Source: Turneriella parva | GTDB taxonomy: Bacteria; Spirochaetota; Leptospiria; Turneriellales; Turneriellaceae | DNA length: 32,104 bases | Assembly: GCA_020719945.1 (NCBI GenBank) | Contig: DYPL01000027.1 | Coordinates: 1-32,104 of the forward strand | Reading direction: 5' to 3' | Part shown: positions 7,966 through 16,461 of the stretch, piece by piece | Position numbering within the stretch: the first letter of the stretch is position 1 | How the letters are laid out: the number at the start of each line of letters is the position of its first letter | Program-made: the position numbers and the translations under genes | The notes under the pieces: model-generated | Told to the model about the DNA's origin: nothing | Databases searched by the model: none | Seen by the model: only the letters and a program-made list of their open reading frames with translations

Positions 7966-7984
7966 CCATGTCAACCATGGTCAA
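7966..7984. repeat. Tandem CCATG(G)TCAA just upstream of a ribosome-binding site
   Basis: CCATGTCAA (7966-7974) is followed directly by CCATGGTCAA (7975-7984) in the spacer between divergent genes. Its complement reads TTGACA at 7974-7969, a consensus -35 for the leftward permease, though the matching -10 is poor. It may be an operator. Confidence 0.3.
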
Positions 7985-7993
7985 GGAGATGCA

Positions 7994-8083
7994 ATGCCGA
8001 GTGTAAAGAAGAAAAAGCGTAGAAAAATCGCCAATCACAAGCGCAAAAAGAAGCGCCGGGCAAACCGCCATAAGAAAAAATAA
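7994..8083 (+). CDS. 29-residue AURKAIP1/COX24 (mS38)-like basic protein
   Basis: A tiny, extremely basic protein opening MPSVKKKKRRKIANHKRKKK and ending in RHKKK. This matches the bacterial AURKAIP1/COX24-domain pattern (K-K-R-R-x-K-M/I-x-x-H-K-x-x-K/R...R-H), related to mitochondrial ribosomal protein mS38 and actinobacterial bS22, so a small-subunit ribosomal or rRNA-binding role is likely by family. AAGGAG (7983-7988) sits five bases before the ATG, one of the best ribosome-binding sites in the window, which supports real translation. The stop is three bases from moxR, making it the first gene of a long rightward run. Confidence 0.8.
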   Translation: MPSVKKKKRRKIANHKRKKKRRANRHKKK

Positions 8084-8086
8084 TCC

Positions 8087-9067
8087 ATGTCCCCGTCAGT
8101 GAAAAAAATTACGGAAGAAGCTCTTCGATTTCGCCAGCAAACGTTATCGGGAGCTTCCCGCATAATCATCGGGTACGGGGATATTCTCGATCTCATTCTT
8201 GTGTCTGCCATTTCGGGCGGACATATTTTGCTCACAGGTCTTCCGGGCCTCGGCAAGACTCTCCTCGTAAAAACTTTATCCCGACTCTGGGACCTTTCGT
8301 TTCGCCGCATCCAGTTTACTCCCGATCTCATGCCGGCGGATATTTCCGGTACCGAAATCCTGCAGGAAAAAACAACTACGCGGGGGTCGTCGCGTTTTCT
8401 CGAATTTGTTCCCGGTCCCGTATTTGCCAATCTTGTTCTGGCAGATGAAATTAATCGAACGCCACCGCGAACCCAGAGTGCATTGTTGCAGGCAATGGAA
8501 GAAAGACAGGTGAGCGTAGCAAACCACACGCACACTCTTCCGCAACCTTTTCTTGTGATGGCAACCCAGAACCCTCTGGATCTGGAGGGGACGTATCCTC
8601 TTCCTGAAGCCCAGCTCGACCGTTTTCTCTTGTCTCTGGAATTATCGTATCCATCGCGCGAAGCAGAAATCCAGATTGCCAAAATGAGCATGGGTGGGCA
8701 TGATCTGCTTGAATCGCTGCAACCCATAGCCCATGCCGACACTATTCTTCAGTTACAGAAATCGGCAGACAAAGTTGCCATGCCGGACTCTCTTTTGTCT
8801 GCGATTGTAGACGCAGTGCGCTCAACCAGACCGGGCAGTGCAGGAGCAGACATGGTGCTCTATGGTGCCGGACCGCGTTCCGTTCAGTTTCTTGTGCGTG
8901 CGGCGAGGGCAAGGGCATTGCTTACCGGCAGGCCAGGCGTCTCCGAAGAAGAAATTGCATTTGTGTTTCCGTATATTTTAAGACATAGAATTCAATTGAA
9001 ATACGAAGCCGAAGCAGAAGGAATTTCGGTCGACGACATGCTGCACCGCATCAATCCGTTCGCGTGA
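8087..9067 (+). CDS. MoxR-family AAA+ ATPase
   Basis: A 326-residue AAA+ ATPase of the MoxR group, chaperone-like enzymes that act with VWA/DUF58 partners in metal insertion or complex maturation. Walker A is GLPGLGKT (residues 51-58), Walker B LVLADEINR (116-124), sensor 1 MATQNP (158-163), then EGTYPLPEAQLDRF, the MoxR lid signature. No membrane segment. The ATG is three bases after the tiny basic gene; the stop overlaps the DUF58 start by four bases, the classic moxR-DUF58 pairing. Physiological client unknown. Confidence 0.9.
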   Translation: MSPSVKKITEEALRFRQQTLSGASRIIIGYGDILDLILVSAISGGHILLTGLPGLGKTLLVKTLSRLWDLSFRRIQFTPDLMPADISGTEILQEKTTTRGSSRFLEFVPGPVFANLVLADEINRTPPRTQSALLQAMEERQVSVANHTHTLPQPFLVMATQNPLDLEGTYPLPEAQLDRFLLSLELSYPSREAEIQIAKMSMGGHDLLESLQPIAHADTILQLQKSADKVAMPDSLLSAIVDAVRSTRPGSAGADMVLYGAGPRSVQFLVRAARARALLTGRPGVSEEEIAFVFPYILRHRIQLKYEAEAEGISVDDMLHRINPFA

Positions 9068-9804
9068 ATCCTCCCTCTCGACTCATTCCATTTTTATCGG
9101 GAAGACGCATTTATTTTCAGCATCCCGGAGAGAAAACCATGGGAGAGCATGTCAGCCTTCGCCCCGGTCAAACGGGAGAAAAATGGGATGCAAGGCCGTA
9201 CTCTCCAGGTGATGATCTTCGTTACGTAAACTGGAAGCTATCGGCCCGCAGGCAGAAGCTCTGGCTGTATGCCAACCGGGAAAATCCATCGCATTTTATT
9301 TACGCCGGGTTTGATGGTAGTGCTTCGCTCCGTTCGGTAGAAGGTAAAGAACAAGCCGGCAAAACCATTCATGCTTCGCTCGTTTATCTTTTCAAAAACC
9401 AGAGGGACAAAGTGGAAGACAGGGAAAGTGGAGATTTTTTGCCATTTGCTTTGTCGCTGAAGCCTGGCCGCAGATTTCGCCATGCCTTTTGGACAGGAGA
9501 TTTATACATTGAAAAGGAAGCGTTTCGCTCTGCCTGTAAAAGCCTGGCACAAAAAAAAATCATCCTCCATTTCATTCACATAGAAAAAAAATCGGAGCAT
9601 AAGCTTCCCGCCACGAATACGTGGCGCGACTCCGAGACAGGCCTTTTGTTGCGAAGGATGAACGTTTCGGGAGAAGAAATTTATGAAAAAGGGATTCGCG
9701 AGCGAAGAGCAATTCTGGCCAGTTATGGCCACCAGTATCTGCCCGTCGATGCAGATAACCCGGTGGAAGTATTTCTGTATCGTATTACAGGAGTCTCCCG
9801 TTGA
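9064..9804 (+). CDS. DUF58-domain protein (VWA-like MoxR partner)
   Basis: A 246-residue soluble protein starting at GTG that overlaps moxR's stop (GTGA); with no Shine-Dalgarno visible, translation is probably coupled. The DUF58 signature RPYSPGDDLRYVNWKLSAR is at residues 44-62. The following strand carries an intact VWA metal-site triad D84-x-S86-x-S88 (FDGSAS). It lacks the N-terminal membrane helices of longer DUF58 proteins. The family typically works with MoxR ATPases and Bat-type VWA proteins, as here. Confidence 0.85.
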   Translation: MNPPSRLIPFLSGRRIYFQHPGEKTMGEHVSLRPGQTGEKWDARPYSPGDDLRYVNWKLSARRQKLWLYANRENPSHFIYAGFDGSASLRSVEGKEQAGKTIHASLVYLFKNQRDKVEDRESGDFLPFALSLKPGRRFRHAFWTGDLYIEKEAFRSACKSLAQKKIILHFIHIEKKSEHKLPATNTWRDSETGLLLRRMNVSGEEIYEKGIRERRAILASYGHQYLPVDADNPVEVFLYRITGVSR

Positions 9805-11180
9805 ATTTTCTGTTTCCGTGGTATCTGCTTTCTGCCGTGGCCATTGCCATTCCGTTGTTGCTCTATTTTTTTTACCGAAAGCAGGGGAGGCAGGGACAAA
9901 TTCCTTCTTCAATTTTTTTGCGCGAATACGGTAAGAACTTTCAAATATTTCAGTCTTCTCTTTGGCTCCTACTTCTGGAAATTCTGTTCATTTTATTTTT
10001 AGCAATAGCCATTGGCGTTCCGGGAGCTCAAAGCAATAACTCTTTGTGCATTATCGACGACAATCCCTATACGGATGGGATTCGTCAGCGAAAGGATTTC
10101 CAGGAAGCCGTAAAGCAGTGTCGCAGAAAACCAGTGCGACTCAGCTATCTCGCTGCCGGCATCTGGGAAAGTTCTCCCGATCTGCCAGCCCTTGCGCACA
10201 ATCGCTCAACCCACGATATTCTATCATCCTCCCTGCGGGGAGTTACTTCCTCCAAGCTGTTTTTGACGGTGCCAGGCGGCATTCCTCGGGAGTGGCAGCG
10301 GGGAATGCCCCCGGGATTCAGGGCCATTGCCATAGAAGGAAGCGAACCCGTGTTAATTCGACGTGCGGCCCTTGTGCCAAATCCACTCGATAGAAATGTT
10401 TTTTTTCTGGAGTATTCTCTGAGTCAACCCCATGCAGCTACGCTGCTTCGCCGGGAAGGTGAAACGGTATTGCCGCGCGGGATCACAGTTAGTATTCCTT
10501 TTTCCGTTTCTGGAATCGAGCCGGTGGTTTTCCGTGCGGGAACGGATTCTGTGCATTTTAAGGTTGTGCCCGGTCAAAAACGCCTCGTGCGCCTTCTGAC
10601 AAATGCTCCTCGATCTGTTGCGAGTCTTCTCGCAGCTGCCGGAGTGGATTCGCGGATTGGCGTTGCTGAGGTTGGCATTCCTGTTGGCTATGGCCCATGC
10701 TCTGGCAGAATAGGCTTTCTGCGCGGCACAGAGCCAGAGGTTCTGCAAATGGGAGAGAAGAATATTGCAATTCCCGTGAAGGCGGCGTTTTGTGACGGAA
10801 AACCTTTGTTTCATTTTCGCAGTGGGAATCCCGCCGTAACGTGGCACGAGAACCTTCCCTGTTTCTGTTTTGATCCGGATTCCGCGCCGGAATACTATCG
10901 ACTGCATCCGGTGTTTGCCCTGTGGATGTATGGAATGCTTTCTGCAGGAGCAGCGCCCGAACCGCACAAACAGTTGCATGGCCCTCCGGGTTTTTATTTG
11001 TCGGGTTCCCGCTCCGTGCAAATGCCTTCAGGAAATGATTTCGAGGTACTTAATTATGGGGAAGCCCAGAGAAATCCAGCCGGTCTTTTGCGTTCGCAGG
11101 AAAACTCTCTGGCTTCTTCTTTTCCCTGGCTGGCTGTATTTCTTTTGGGGGCAGCCCTCATGTTTGCCCTGCGCAGGTGA
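9801..11180 (+). CDS. BatA-like membrane protein with degenerate VWA metal site
   Basis: A 459-residue protein starting at TTG, which overlaps the DUF58 stop (TTGA); AGGAG at 9789-9793 gives a normal spacing of seven, so TTG is credible. The N-terminus (FLFPWYLLSAVAIAIPLLLYF) matches the aerotolerance-regulator/BatA N-terminal domain, with a second TM at about 52-72. The next strand reads SLCIIDDNPYTD where VWA proteins have D-x-S-x-S; here D86-D-N88-P-Y90, so metal binding is probably lost. A long extracytoplasmic beta-rich middle follows, and a C-terminal TM (about 441-457). Role in the MoxR module inferred from position. Confidence 0.7.
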   Translation: MNFLFPWYLLSAVAIAIPLLLYFFYRKQGRQGQIPSSIFLREYGKNFQIFQSSLWLLLLEILFILFLAIAIGVPGAQSNNSLCIIDDNPYTDGIRQRKDFQEAVKQCRRKPVRLSYLAAGIWESSPDLPALAHNRSTHDILSSSLRGVTSSKLFLTVPGGIPREWQRGMPPGFRAIAIEGSEPVLIRRAALVPNPLDRNVFFLEYSLSQPHAATLLRREGETVLPRGITVSIPFSVSGIEPVVFRAGTDSVHFKVVPGQKRLVRLLTNAPRSVASLLAAAGVDSRIGVAEVGIPVGYGPCSGRIGFLRGTEPEVLQMGEKNIAIPVKAAFCDGKPLFHFRSGNPAVTWHENLPCFCFDPDSAPEYYRLHPVFALWMYGMLSAGAAPEPHKQLHGPPGFYLSGSRSVQMPSGNDFEVLNYGEAQRNPAGLLRSQENSLASSFPWLAVFLLGAALMFALRR

Positions 11181-11192
11181 CGAAAATAGAGC

Positions 11193-12431
11193 ATGCTTGC
11201 AGATCAGCTTGTACAGGAATTCCGACACGCAAGAGAAGAGACAAATCGTTATAGTGTATTGAATTTTATGTACTTTGTAAAAGCGAAGTACATTAGAATT
11301 AATTTGATTTATTCCGGATATGTTTACAAAAGCGTTGTAGAGCACGTGACAGACAGGGGACTGGAAATTGAAGTTTCTCAGTTTCGCGAAACAACAGACA
11401 GGCGCATTATCATTACGTTGGAAGCTCTCAATCGCTATTATATTTTTGAAACAGTTCTGCTGGCGTTTTCCGGTGACATTGTAACGGCGCGCATACCGGA
11501 AGCTTTGCGCTTCCAGGCGCGCCGCCGGCATGCGCGCATTCGTTTTGACGATATGTTTTTGCGGTTTATAATTCTCTACTCTTCTATTCTCGATACGCGT
11601 GAAGAAGAAAAAGCAATGGAGAACCGCCACCCGCATTTTTTGCAGGAAGTCTTAAAAGATTCTCCTTCCTTAAATATTGTCTACCAGATGTTCACACGTG
11701 AAATTCAAAACATTACGCGCGATTTTTCTCTGCATATGTTTGAAAAAATACCAGAATCGGAGCGAAGTCCCGCCGAAAAAATTCTGGCAGAGACGGGCAT
11801 GCCTGTGCTCATTCAAGATACTGCTTTATTGAAATCGTACATTGAACCGATTTCTTCCCGAAAGGTGACAAACCTCCATTCGTATTTCGAAACTCTCAAA
11901 AACGAGGATGGAACATACGAGGCCCTGCGAAAAATGGAAGAGATCAAAAAGTCAGATTCCCGCCTGTTTCTCGTATCGTATCTGATGCTGCCCATTTCTG
12001 CTTACGGTATTCCCATTGGATATATTCGCCTTGAGACCAACCAATTCGATAAATATTATCTCTCTCTCTCGGCAGCCGAAGAGCTTGTGGTTCCGGCCAG
12101 TCTTTTCTCGTATGCGATTACCAAAATTCGGATTCGCAATTCGCATTTTGATCCGGGTTCTGTACAAACCCGTATTGTGAATTTATCCTTAACCGGACTG
12201 TTGATGGAAATGACGGATGAAACTCTCTACCATTATCTCCAGACCCACAGGCGAATCAAAATGATCATTCCCGTAAAAGGGGAAGAGGTAGAAGTCTTTG
12301 GAGAGATCATTCGTTATTTTGAAGAGGGAACCTATTATTACCTTGGCGTTTCGTTTTTCTCCTTTCGGCCCGGCGATATGATTCTTCTTGAGAATTATAT
12401 TTATGAAAGTCTCCACTATCAATTTTTTTAA
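11193..12431 (+). CDS. DUF1577-like PilZ-domain protein
   Basis: A 412-residue cytoplasmic protein resembling leptospiral DUF1577/PilZ proteins. N-terminal beta domain (about 25-105, YcgR-N-like), then FQARRRHARIRF containing R111-x-x-x-R115, the c-di-GMP-contacting arginine pair. An insert of about 200 residues follows (helical, then a GAF-like segment around 195-315), and then a C-terminal PilZ-like barrel with NLSLTG (330-335, matching N-x-S-x-x-G). Both halves of the c-di-GMP motif are present but far apart in sequence. AGGTGA over the preceding gene's stop is a distant ribosome-binding candidate. It sits between the MoxR module and gspK, suggesting a regulator of one or both; c-di-GMP binding is inference. 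Confidence 0.65.
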   Translation: MLADQLVQEFRHAREETNRYSVLNFMYFVKAKYIRINLIYSGYVYKSVVEHVTDRGLEIEVSQFRETTDRRIIITLEALNRYYIFETVLLAFSGDIVTARIPEALRFQARRRHARIRFDDMFLRFIILYSSILDTREEEKAMENRHPHFLQEVLKDSPSLNIVYQMFTREIQNITRDFSLHMFEKIPESERSPAEKILAETGMPVLIQDTALLKSYIEPISSRKVTNLHSYFETLKNEDGTYEALRKMEEIKKSDSRLFLVSYLMLPISAYGIPIGYIRLETNQFDKYYLSLSAAEELVVPASLFSYAITKIRIRNSHFDPGSVQTRIVNLSLTGLLMEMTDETLYHYLQTHRRIKMIIPVKGEEVEVFGEIIRYFEEGTYYYLGVSFFSFRPGDMILLENYIYESLHYQFF

Positions 12432-12466
12432 TTGTCTATGAGTTTCCTCTTTTCATTATCGCAGAG

Positions 12467-13522
12467 ATGAAGTTGTGGAAGAAATCCTCAAAAAAACTTC
12501 CTCCCGGAATCGAAAAAAAGGGAAGCGTTATTCTGGTGCTAACGGCAACGGTGCTTACTCTCACCTTTTCTGCTGTCCTCGTTCTCGTAAATATGTCTTT
12601 TCGGGAGTATAAATCTGCCATTCTCGAATCCAGAAATCTCCAGGCCAGGCTTCTTGCCCGCAGCGGTATAGAGGCATCCATTGCACTGCTCCAAAGAGTT
12701 TCTCCAGAAATTTTGTATCAGTTCGGCGCATTTTCCATGCCGTTTCCTATTGTATTGGGAAAAGGCGAAGTTCTTCTGAGCCTCTCGGAGGAAAGCGGCA
12801 AGCTTAATGTGAACAGGCTCGTCCATTTTTTCGATGACGAAGAAGATCTTCTCGTTCGCGAATGGTTCGAGAATCTTTCTGTCACGCTGGGAATTGATGG
12901 AGCTATCTGGGATGAAGTTACCGATTATATTGACGAAAATTCTGTGGCCATGCCTTCGGGACGGGAATACGCAGAAGAGGGGATGGTTCCCGTCAAGAAT
13001 GGACGCCTGCACGATATTCGCGAGCTGCTCCATCTCCCCGCCTTTAGTGCACCTCTTTTATACTCTCCGCTGATCGAGACAGTGGACGAAAGTTTGGATT
13101 TTGCTACAGAAGAAGAAAAACTTGCGCGCCAGACAGAGAGCTCCGTGCTTTCCGAGTTGCTCACGGTGTATTTGCCCGACAATCCCGGAGGCGCGGATTC
13201 CCATAAAATCAATGTCAATTCGGCGGGGTATACAGTACTCAGGTCTATCCATCCCGAAATGACCGACGACATAGCCCGCAACATTATCATATCGCGCATT
13301 AAGGCCGGCGGGCGATTTGACTCTCTGGACGATTTATCCGCTGTTCCCGGAATTCTCATCAATTCGGGGGGATTGCCTCTTCTCGATAAACTGAGGAGCC
13401 GCCTGCGCACCGGTGATTTAATCTATAAGATTGTTGCCGAAGCGAGGATAGATTCGCAACATGCCCATGCCATGGCCGTATTCGATCGCGAGGCTAAAAA
13501 AGTAACCGGGTATCTGGATTAA
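12467..13522 (+). CDS. gspK: Type II secretion minor pseudopilin GspK
   Basis: A 351-residue minor pseudopilin thought to cap the type II pseudopilus. Short basic leader ending KKG (residue 19), then the hydrophobic SVILVLTATVLTLTF helix without a Glu at +5, as usual in GspK. LSEESGKLNVN (about 106-116) is the family's D/E-x-x-G-K-x-N-x-N motif, and INVNSAGYTVL with two helix-hairpin-helix-like segments occupies the C-terminal part. Length is typical. Two bases separate it from gspL. Processing by prepilin peptidase GspO, not in this window, is expected. Confidence 0.9.
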   Translation: MKLWKKSSKKLPPGIEKKGSVILVLTATVLTLTFSAVLVLVNMSFREYKSAILESRNLQARLLARSGIEASIALLQRVSPEILYQFGAFSMPFPIVLGKGEVLLSLSEESGKLNVNRLVHFFDDEEDLLVREWFENLSVTLGIDGAIWDEVTDYIDENSVAMPSGREYAEEGMVPVKNGRLHDIRELLHLPAFSAPLLYSPLIETVDESLDFATEEEKLARQTESSVLSELLTVYLPDNPGGADSHKINVNSAGYTVLRSIHPEMTDDIARNIIISRIKAGGRFDSLDDLSAVPGILINSGGLPLLDKLRSRLRTGDLIYKIVAEARIDSQHAHAMAVFDREAKKVTGYLD

Positions 13523-13524
13523 GT

Positions 13525-15075
13525 ATGTCAAAGTATTCTCTTATTCTGGAATTATCTGGAACCGTTGTGCAGGGTTTAGCTTTCAGGGCGGGTGCATCGG
13601 GCCGCGTTATTGAAAAAATCTCCAGAGAGTATATTCCTCTGACAAAGGAAAATGTATCTGCTTTTGTTAAGAACCAATTCCCGGAAACATCCACCGTATA
13701 TTTTAATCTTCCGTACCGAGGCAGCTTTTTGCGGGAGCTCGAATTTCCTTTTCTCGAAAAAAAGAAAGTGCAGGAAATTCTTCCTCTGGAACTGTCTTCT
13801 CTGGTTCCCTATGATCCCGAAGAAATAGTCTATGATAATCATGTGTATCCGGATTTAGAACATTCTGTATCGCATGTCATTGTCCATGGGGCACCATCCG
13901 AAGAAATTCTTCCCTGGCTTTCCCTGTTTTCGGAATTAGGCATTCAGGTAGGCGGAATTTATTCTCCACCTGACATTTTTGTCAACCTAATCCAGTATCT
14001 GCCCGGAGAAAAGGCTCTCTATTGTTTTTTGACGCGGGACCGTACTTTTCTGATTATTATGGATCACCATCGCTGGCAGTTTTCGCGCGTGGTACCACTG
14101 GGGTATTTTCGCCTTTTAGAAAAATTAAAAGATCTCTTTCGCGATAAAAATGTTTCCATTGAGCAGATTCTTCTATCACTGCCGCCTCTTGATGAAGAAG
14201 CCATGGCTGGCTGGTTAAAGAGAAACTACTCCATGAGTGACGCAAAAGTGAAGCAGTGGCGAAAAGAATTCCAGGAGTTTGCATTATCTCTGGAAAAAGA
14301 GATTTCTCTTTCTCTTAAAAATTCAGAGGAAGATCCAACCAGTCTGAAAATTTATGCAGCGACCGATCTTTTTTCGTTTGAACATTTGCGCACACTTTTC
14401 GCGGAAGGACTAAACGGAGTAGAGCATTTTCCCGTAGAGAAAACCCCTCTCGTAAAAAATGAACGTTCCGATTTTTTTCTTGCTTCGGCCATGACGCAGG
14501 TAACGAGCCGCAGAGCCATGCAGTTTCTCAAGGGAAAACTGCGCAAGCTCACGGTAAAAAAGAAAAGCAGTTTTCCGCTCTCTGTCATCATTCCGTCTGC
14601 TGCTGCCCTGCTTCTGTTTGTTTTTGCCTTTTTGCTCGATTTCACTGCTTCCGCGCGGGAGCGCAAAGCCAGAAAAAATGAAATTTCCCAAGTCTATAAA
14701 CAGTATTTTCCGGGAACGGGAGACGGTGGAAATGATCCCGTTGCAGCGGCTAAAAAACAGCTCTTACTCCAGCAAAAAAAGACAGAAATATATCGAAAGT
14801 TTTTTTCCTTGCCTCGCTTTTCTGAAACCCTGGTGGAACTTAACAGTAAATTATCATCCATTCCCGGTCTTGCCGTGGAATCCTTTGCGTATTCGGAAAA
14901 TAAATATTCTGTCAAAGTGATTGTCTCTAATTTTGAAGAAGTGAATTCTCTTAAATCTTCTCTCAAAGAATCCACCGCATTCAAAAAGGTAGAAACCAGC
15001 GGAGAGCGGACCATGCCCACCGATTTTGGTAAACGCGTTCGGTTTAATCTGGAACTCGTATTGGAGGATAAATGA
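13525..15075 (+). CDS. gspL: Type II secretion assembly protein GspL
   Basis: A 516-residue bitopic inner-membrane protein that recruits the GspE ATPase and binds GspM. The N-terminal cytoplasmic part has an actin-like fold signature (LILELSGTVVQGLAF; later VYFNLPYRGSFLRELEFPF). One TM lies at about residues 350-372 (VIIPSAAALLLFVFAFLL), followed by a periplasmic ferredoxin-like domain. It is longer than the enterobacterial protein (about 400), mainly in the cytoplasmic part. The stop overlaps gspM by four bases (ATGA at 15072-15075). Confidence 0.85.
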   Translation: MSKYSLILELSGTVVQGLAFRAGASGRVIEKISREYIPLTKENVSAFVKNQFPETSTVYFNLPYRGSFLRELEFPFLEKKKVQEILPLELSSLVPYDPEEIVYDNHVYPDLEHSVSHVIVHGAPSEEILPWLSLFSELGIQVGGIYSPPDIFVNLIQYLPGEKALYCFLTRDRTFLIIMDHHRWQFSRVVPLGYFRLLEKLKDLFRDKNVSIEQILLSLPPLDEEAMAGWLKRNYSMSDAKVKQWRKEFQEFALSLEKEISLSLKNSEEDPTSLKIYAATDLFSFEHLRTLFAEGLNGVEHFPVEKTPLVKNERSDFFLASAMTQVTSRRAMQFLKGKLRKLTVKKKSSFPLSVIIPSAAALLLFVFAFLLDFTASARERKARKNEISQVYKQYFPGTGDGGNDPVAAAKKQLLLQQKKTEIYRKFFSLPRFSETLVELNSKLSSIPGLAVESFAYSENKYSVKVIVSNFEEVNSLKSSLKESTAFKKVETSGERTMPTDFGKRVRFNLELVLEDK

Positions 15076-15578
15076 CTCTGACGCGCCGCGAAAAAATGCT
15101 GATTGCAGTGGCTGCTGTTTTTTTGCTTGCCGTTGGACTGTATTTTTTAAGTGGCAGCTTGGGCAACATGCTGCGCTCGGCAGAAGACAGAGAAAAGGAA
15201 TATGAAAAGCAGATAGCCGAACTCCAGAGGCTTGGCCAGGAATTCGCGTTTCTCACTTCTCTGCGAAGCAGCAGCACTGAGCAGAGTCTCGATGGAATGG
15301 TTCCCTTTGTGGAGGCAATGCTTTCGACACGGGGAATTCGCGAAATTGCAGAATTATCGAGCAATGATGCAACGGTAGAGAATCTATATTTGAGGCGCAC
15401 TGTAACGGTTTCGTTTCGAGAAGTGACTCCAGGATCCGTGCTTGAATTTATTGGAGATATTGAAGCATCCCCGGCTTTGTACCGGCTGGAAAGTTTTCGA
15501 TCCAATGAGATTCTCAAAAAACCAGGATTCTATAGAATTGCGCTGACTATTTCAGCCTATCAGAAAAAAGGAGAATAG
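15072..15578 (+). CDS. gspM: Type II secretion protein GspM
   Basis: A 168-residue bitopic protein: the short cytoplasmic start MTLTRREKM, one TM (about 9-30), a coiled-coil stretch (SAEDREKEYEKQIAELQRLG) and a periplasmic ferredoxin-like domain ending in ISAYQKKGE. TLTRREKMLI is the common GspM opening. It partners GspL in the inner-membrane platform. Sequence is weakly conserved in the family; position after gspL makes the call secure. The stop directly abuts the gspN ATG. Confidence 0.82.
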   Translation: MTLTRREKMLIAVAAVFLLAVGLYFLSGSLGNMLRSAEDREKEYEKQIAELQRLGQEFAFLTSLRSSSTEQSLDGMVPFVEAMLSTRGIREIAELSSNDATVENLYLRRTVTVSFREVTPGSVLEFIGDIEASPALYRLESFRSNEILKKPGFYRIALTISAYQKKGE

Positions 15579-16424
15579 ATGGAAATCCAGGAGACAACGA
15601 GCCAGCAACAGAAGCAGACAATTCTATATGCAGTTATTACTGGAGTTGTTTTTTTTATCTTGGGATTAATGGTCTTTTTTCCATCGGGCATGATTATAGA
15701 AAAGCTTCTTAAAACTCTCGAAAAAGAGGGTCATTTCATTGAGTTTAATGGGAGCGGTCTTTCGCCGCTGACCGGTTCTGTCACGCTCGAAAACGTGCGC
15801 TATTCCAGCGACCGCTTTCCCGTTACGGGTGTTTTTTCCCGCGTTAAGGCGTCTGTTTCTCTTTTGGCTTTGGCCGCGAGAGACAAACTGGATTCCAAAA
15901 TTGGGATTAAAAACCCGGTGATTGAAATAGCCGGAAAAACAGGTTTTGAAAAAATTCAGATTATGCGGGGCGAAATGGCAGCAAAAGCAGAGGCCACGCA
16001 GCTGTCTAAATTTCCTGCGGCATCGTCTGGCAGCTTTGATCTGCAATATTCTGGGGGAAAAATTCATATCACCGGGATTCCCATGTTGGGCTCGCTGACC
16101 GCTACCATCCATGCACTGACTGCGGAGGGTACTCTGGCTAAGGGTTTTATCCAGTTGACTTCTGGCAAAACAATTCTTCGCAGTAATCTGGCCCGCGTTA
16201 CAGCATCTGGGAGAATTCCTGTCCTTAAAAATGGTGCCTATGACGTGCGCATTCTCGTTCTGTTGCAGGAAGAATTTTTTACGGAAATGCAGGAAAGTGC
16301 GGGTGTAGATGCGCGCATGCTGCTGAACACCATGGGATATTTATCTCCAGCTGGAGAAATTACTCTGCACGTTACTGGATTGATCAATTCCCCTTCAGTT
16401 AAAATTCTAAAGCCGGGCCAGTGA
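15579..16424 (+). CDS. gspN: Type II secretion protein GspN
   Basis: A 281-residue protein with one N-terminal TM (about 16-40, ILYAVITGVVFFILGLMVFF) and a large periplasmic beta-rich domain (AsmA/GspN-like: GSGLSPLTGSVTLENVRY near 60). The order K-L-M-N matches other type II clusters where gspN follows gspM. Role accessory or unclear in the family. A stem-loop begins 14 bases after the stop, so this probably ends the transcript that begins near 7994. Confidence 0.75.
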   Translation: MEIQETTSQQQKQTILYAVITGVVFFILGLMVFFPSGMIIEKLLKTLEKEGHFIEFNGSGLSPLTGSVTLENVRYSSDRFPVTGVFSRVKASVSLLALAARDKLDSKIGIKNPVIEIAGKTGFEKIQIMRGEMAAKAEATQLSKFPAASSGSFDLQYSGGKIHITGIPMLGSLTATIHALTAEGTLAKGFIQLTSGKTILRSNLARVTASGRIPVLKNGAYDVRILVLLQEEFFTEMQESAGVDARMLLNTMGYLSPAGEITLHVTGLINSPSVKILKPGQ

Positions 16425-16437
16425 CCGAATTTTTCGA

Positions 16438-16455
16438 GCTGCCCTGAGTGGCAGC
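16438..16455 (+). terminator. Hairpin after gspN
   Basis: GCTGCC-CTGAGT-GGCAGC, a perfect 6-bp GC-rich stem starting 14 bases after the gspN stop. No T-run follows, so it may stabilise or only weakly terminate the transcript. Confidence 0.4.
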
Positions 16456-16461
16456 AGTTCA

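Noticed and set aside
8035-8742. A 235-codon leftward open frame opposite moxR
   Set aside because: Low-complexity Arg/Ser-rich shadow of an unmistakable MoxR gene.
10353-11021. A 222-codon leftward open frame opposite the BatA-like gene
   Set aside because: Arg/His-rich composition and no start signal; the rightward gene fits the moxR-DUF58-bat context.
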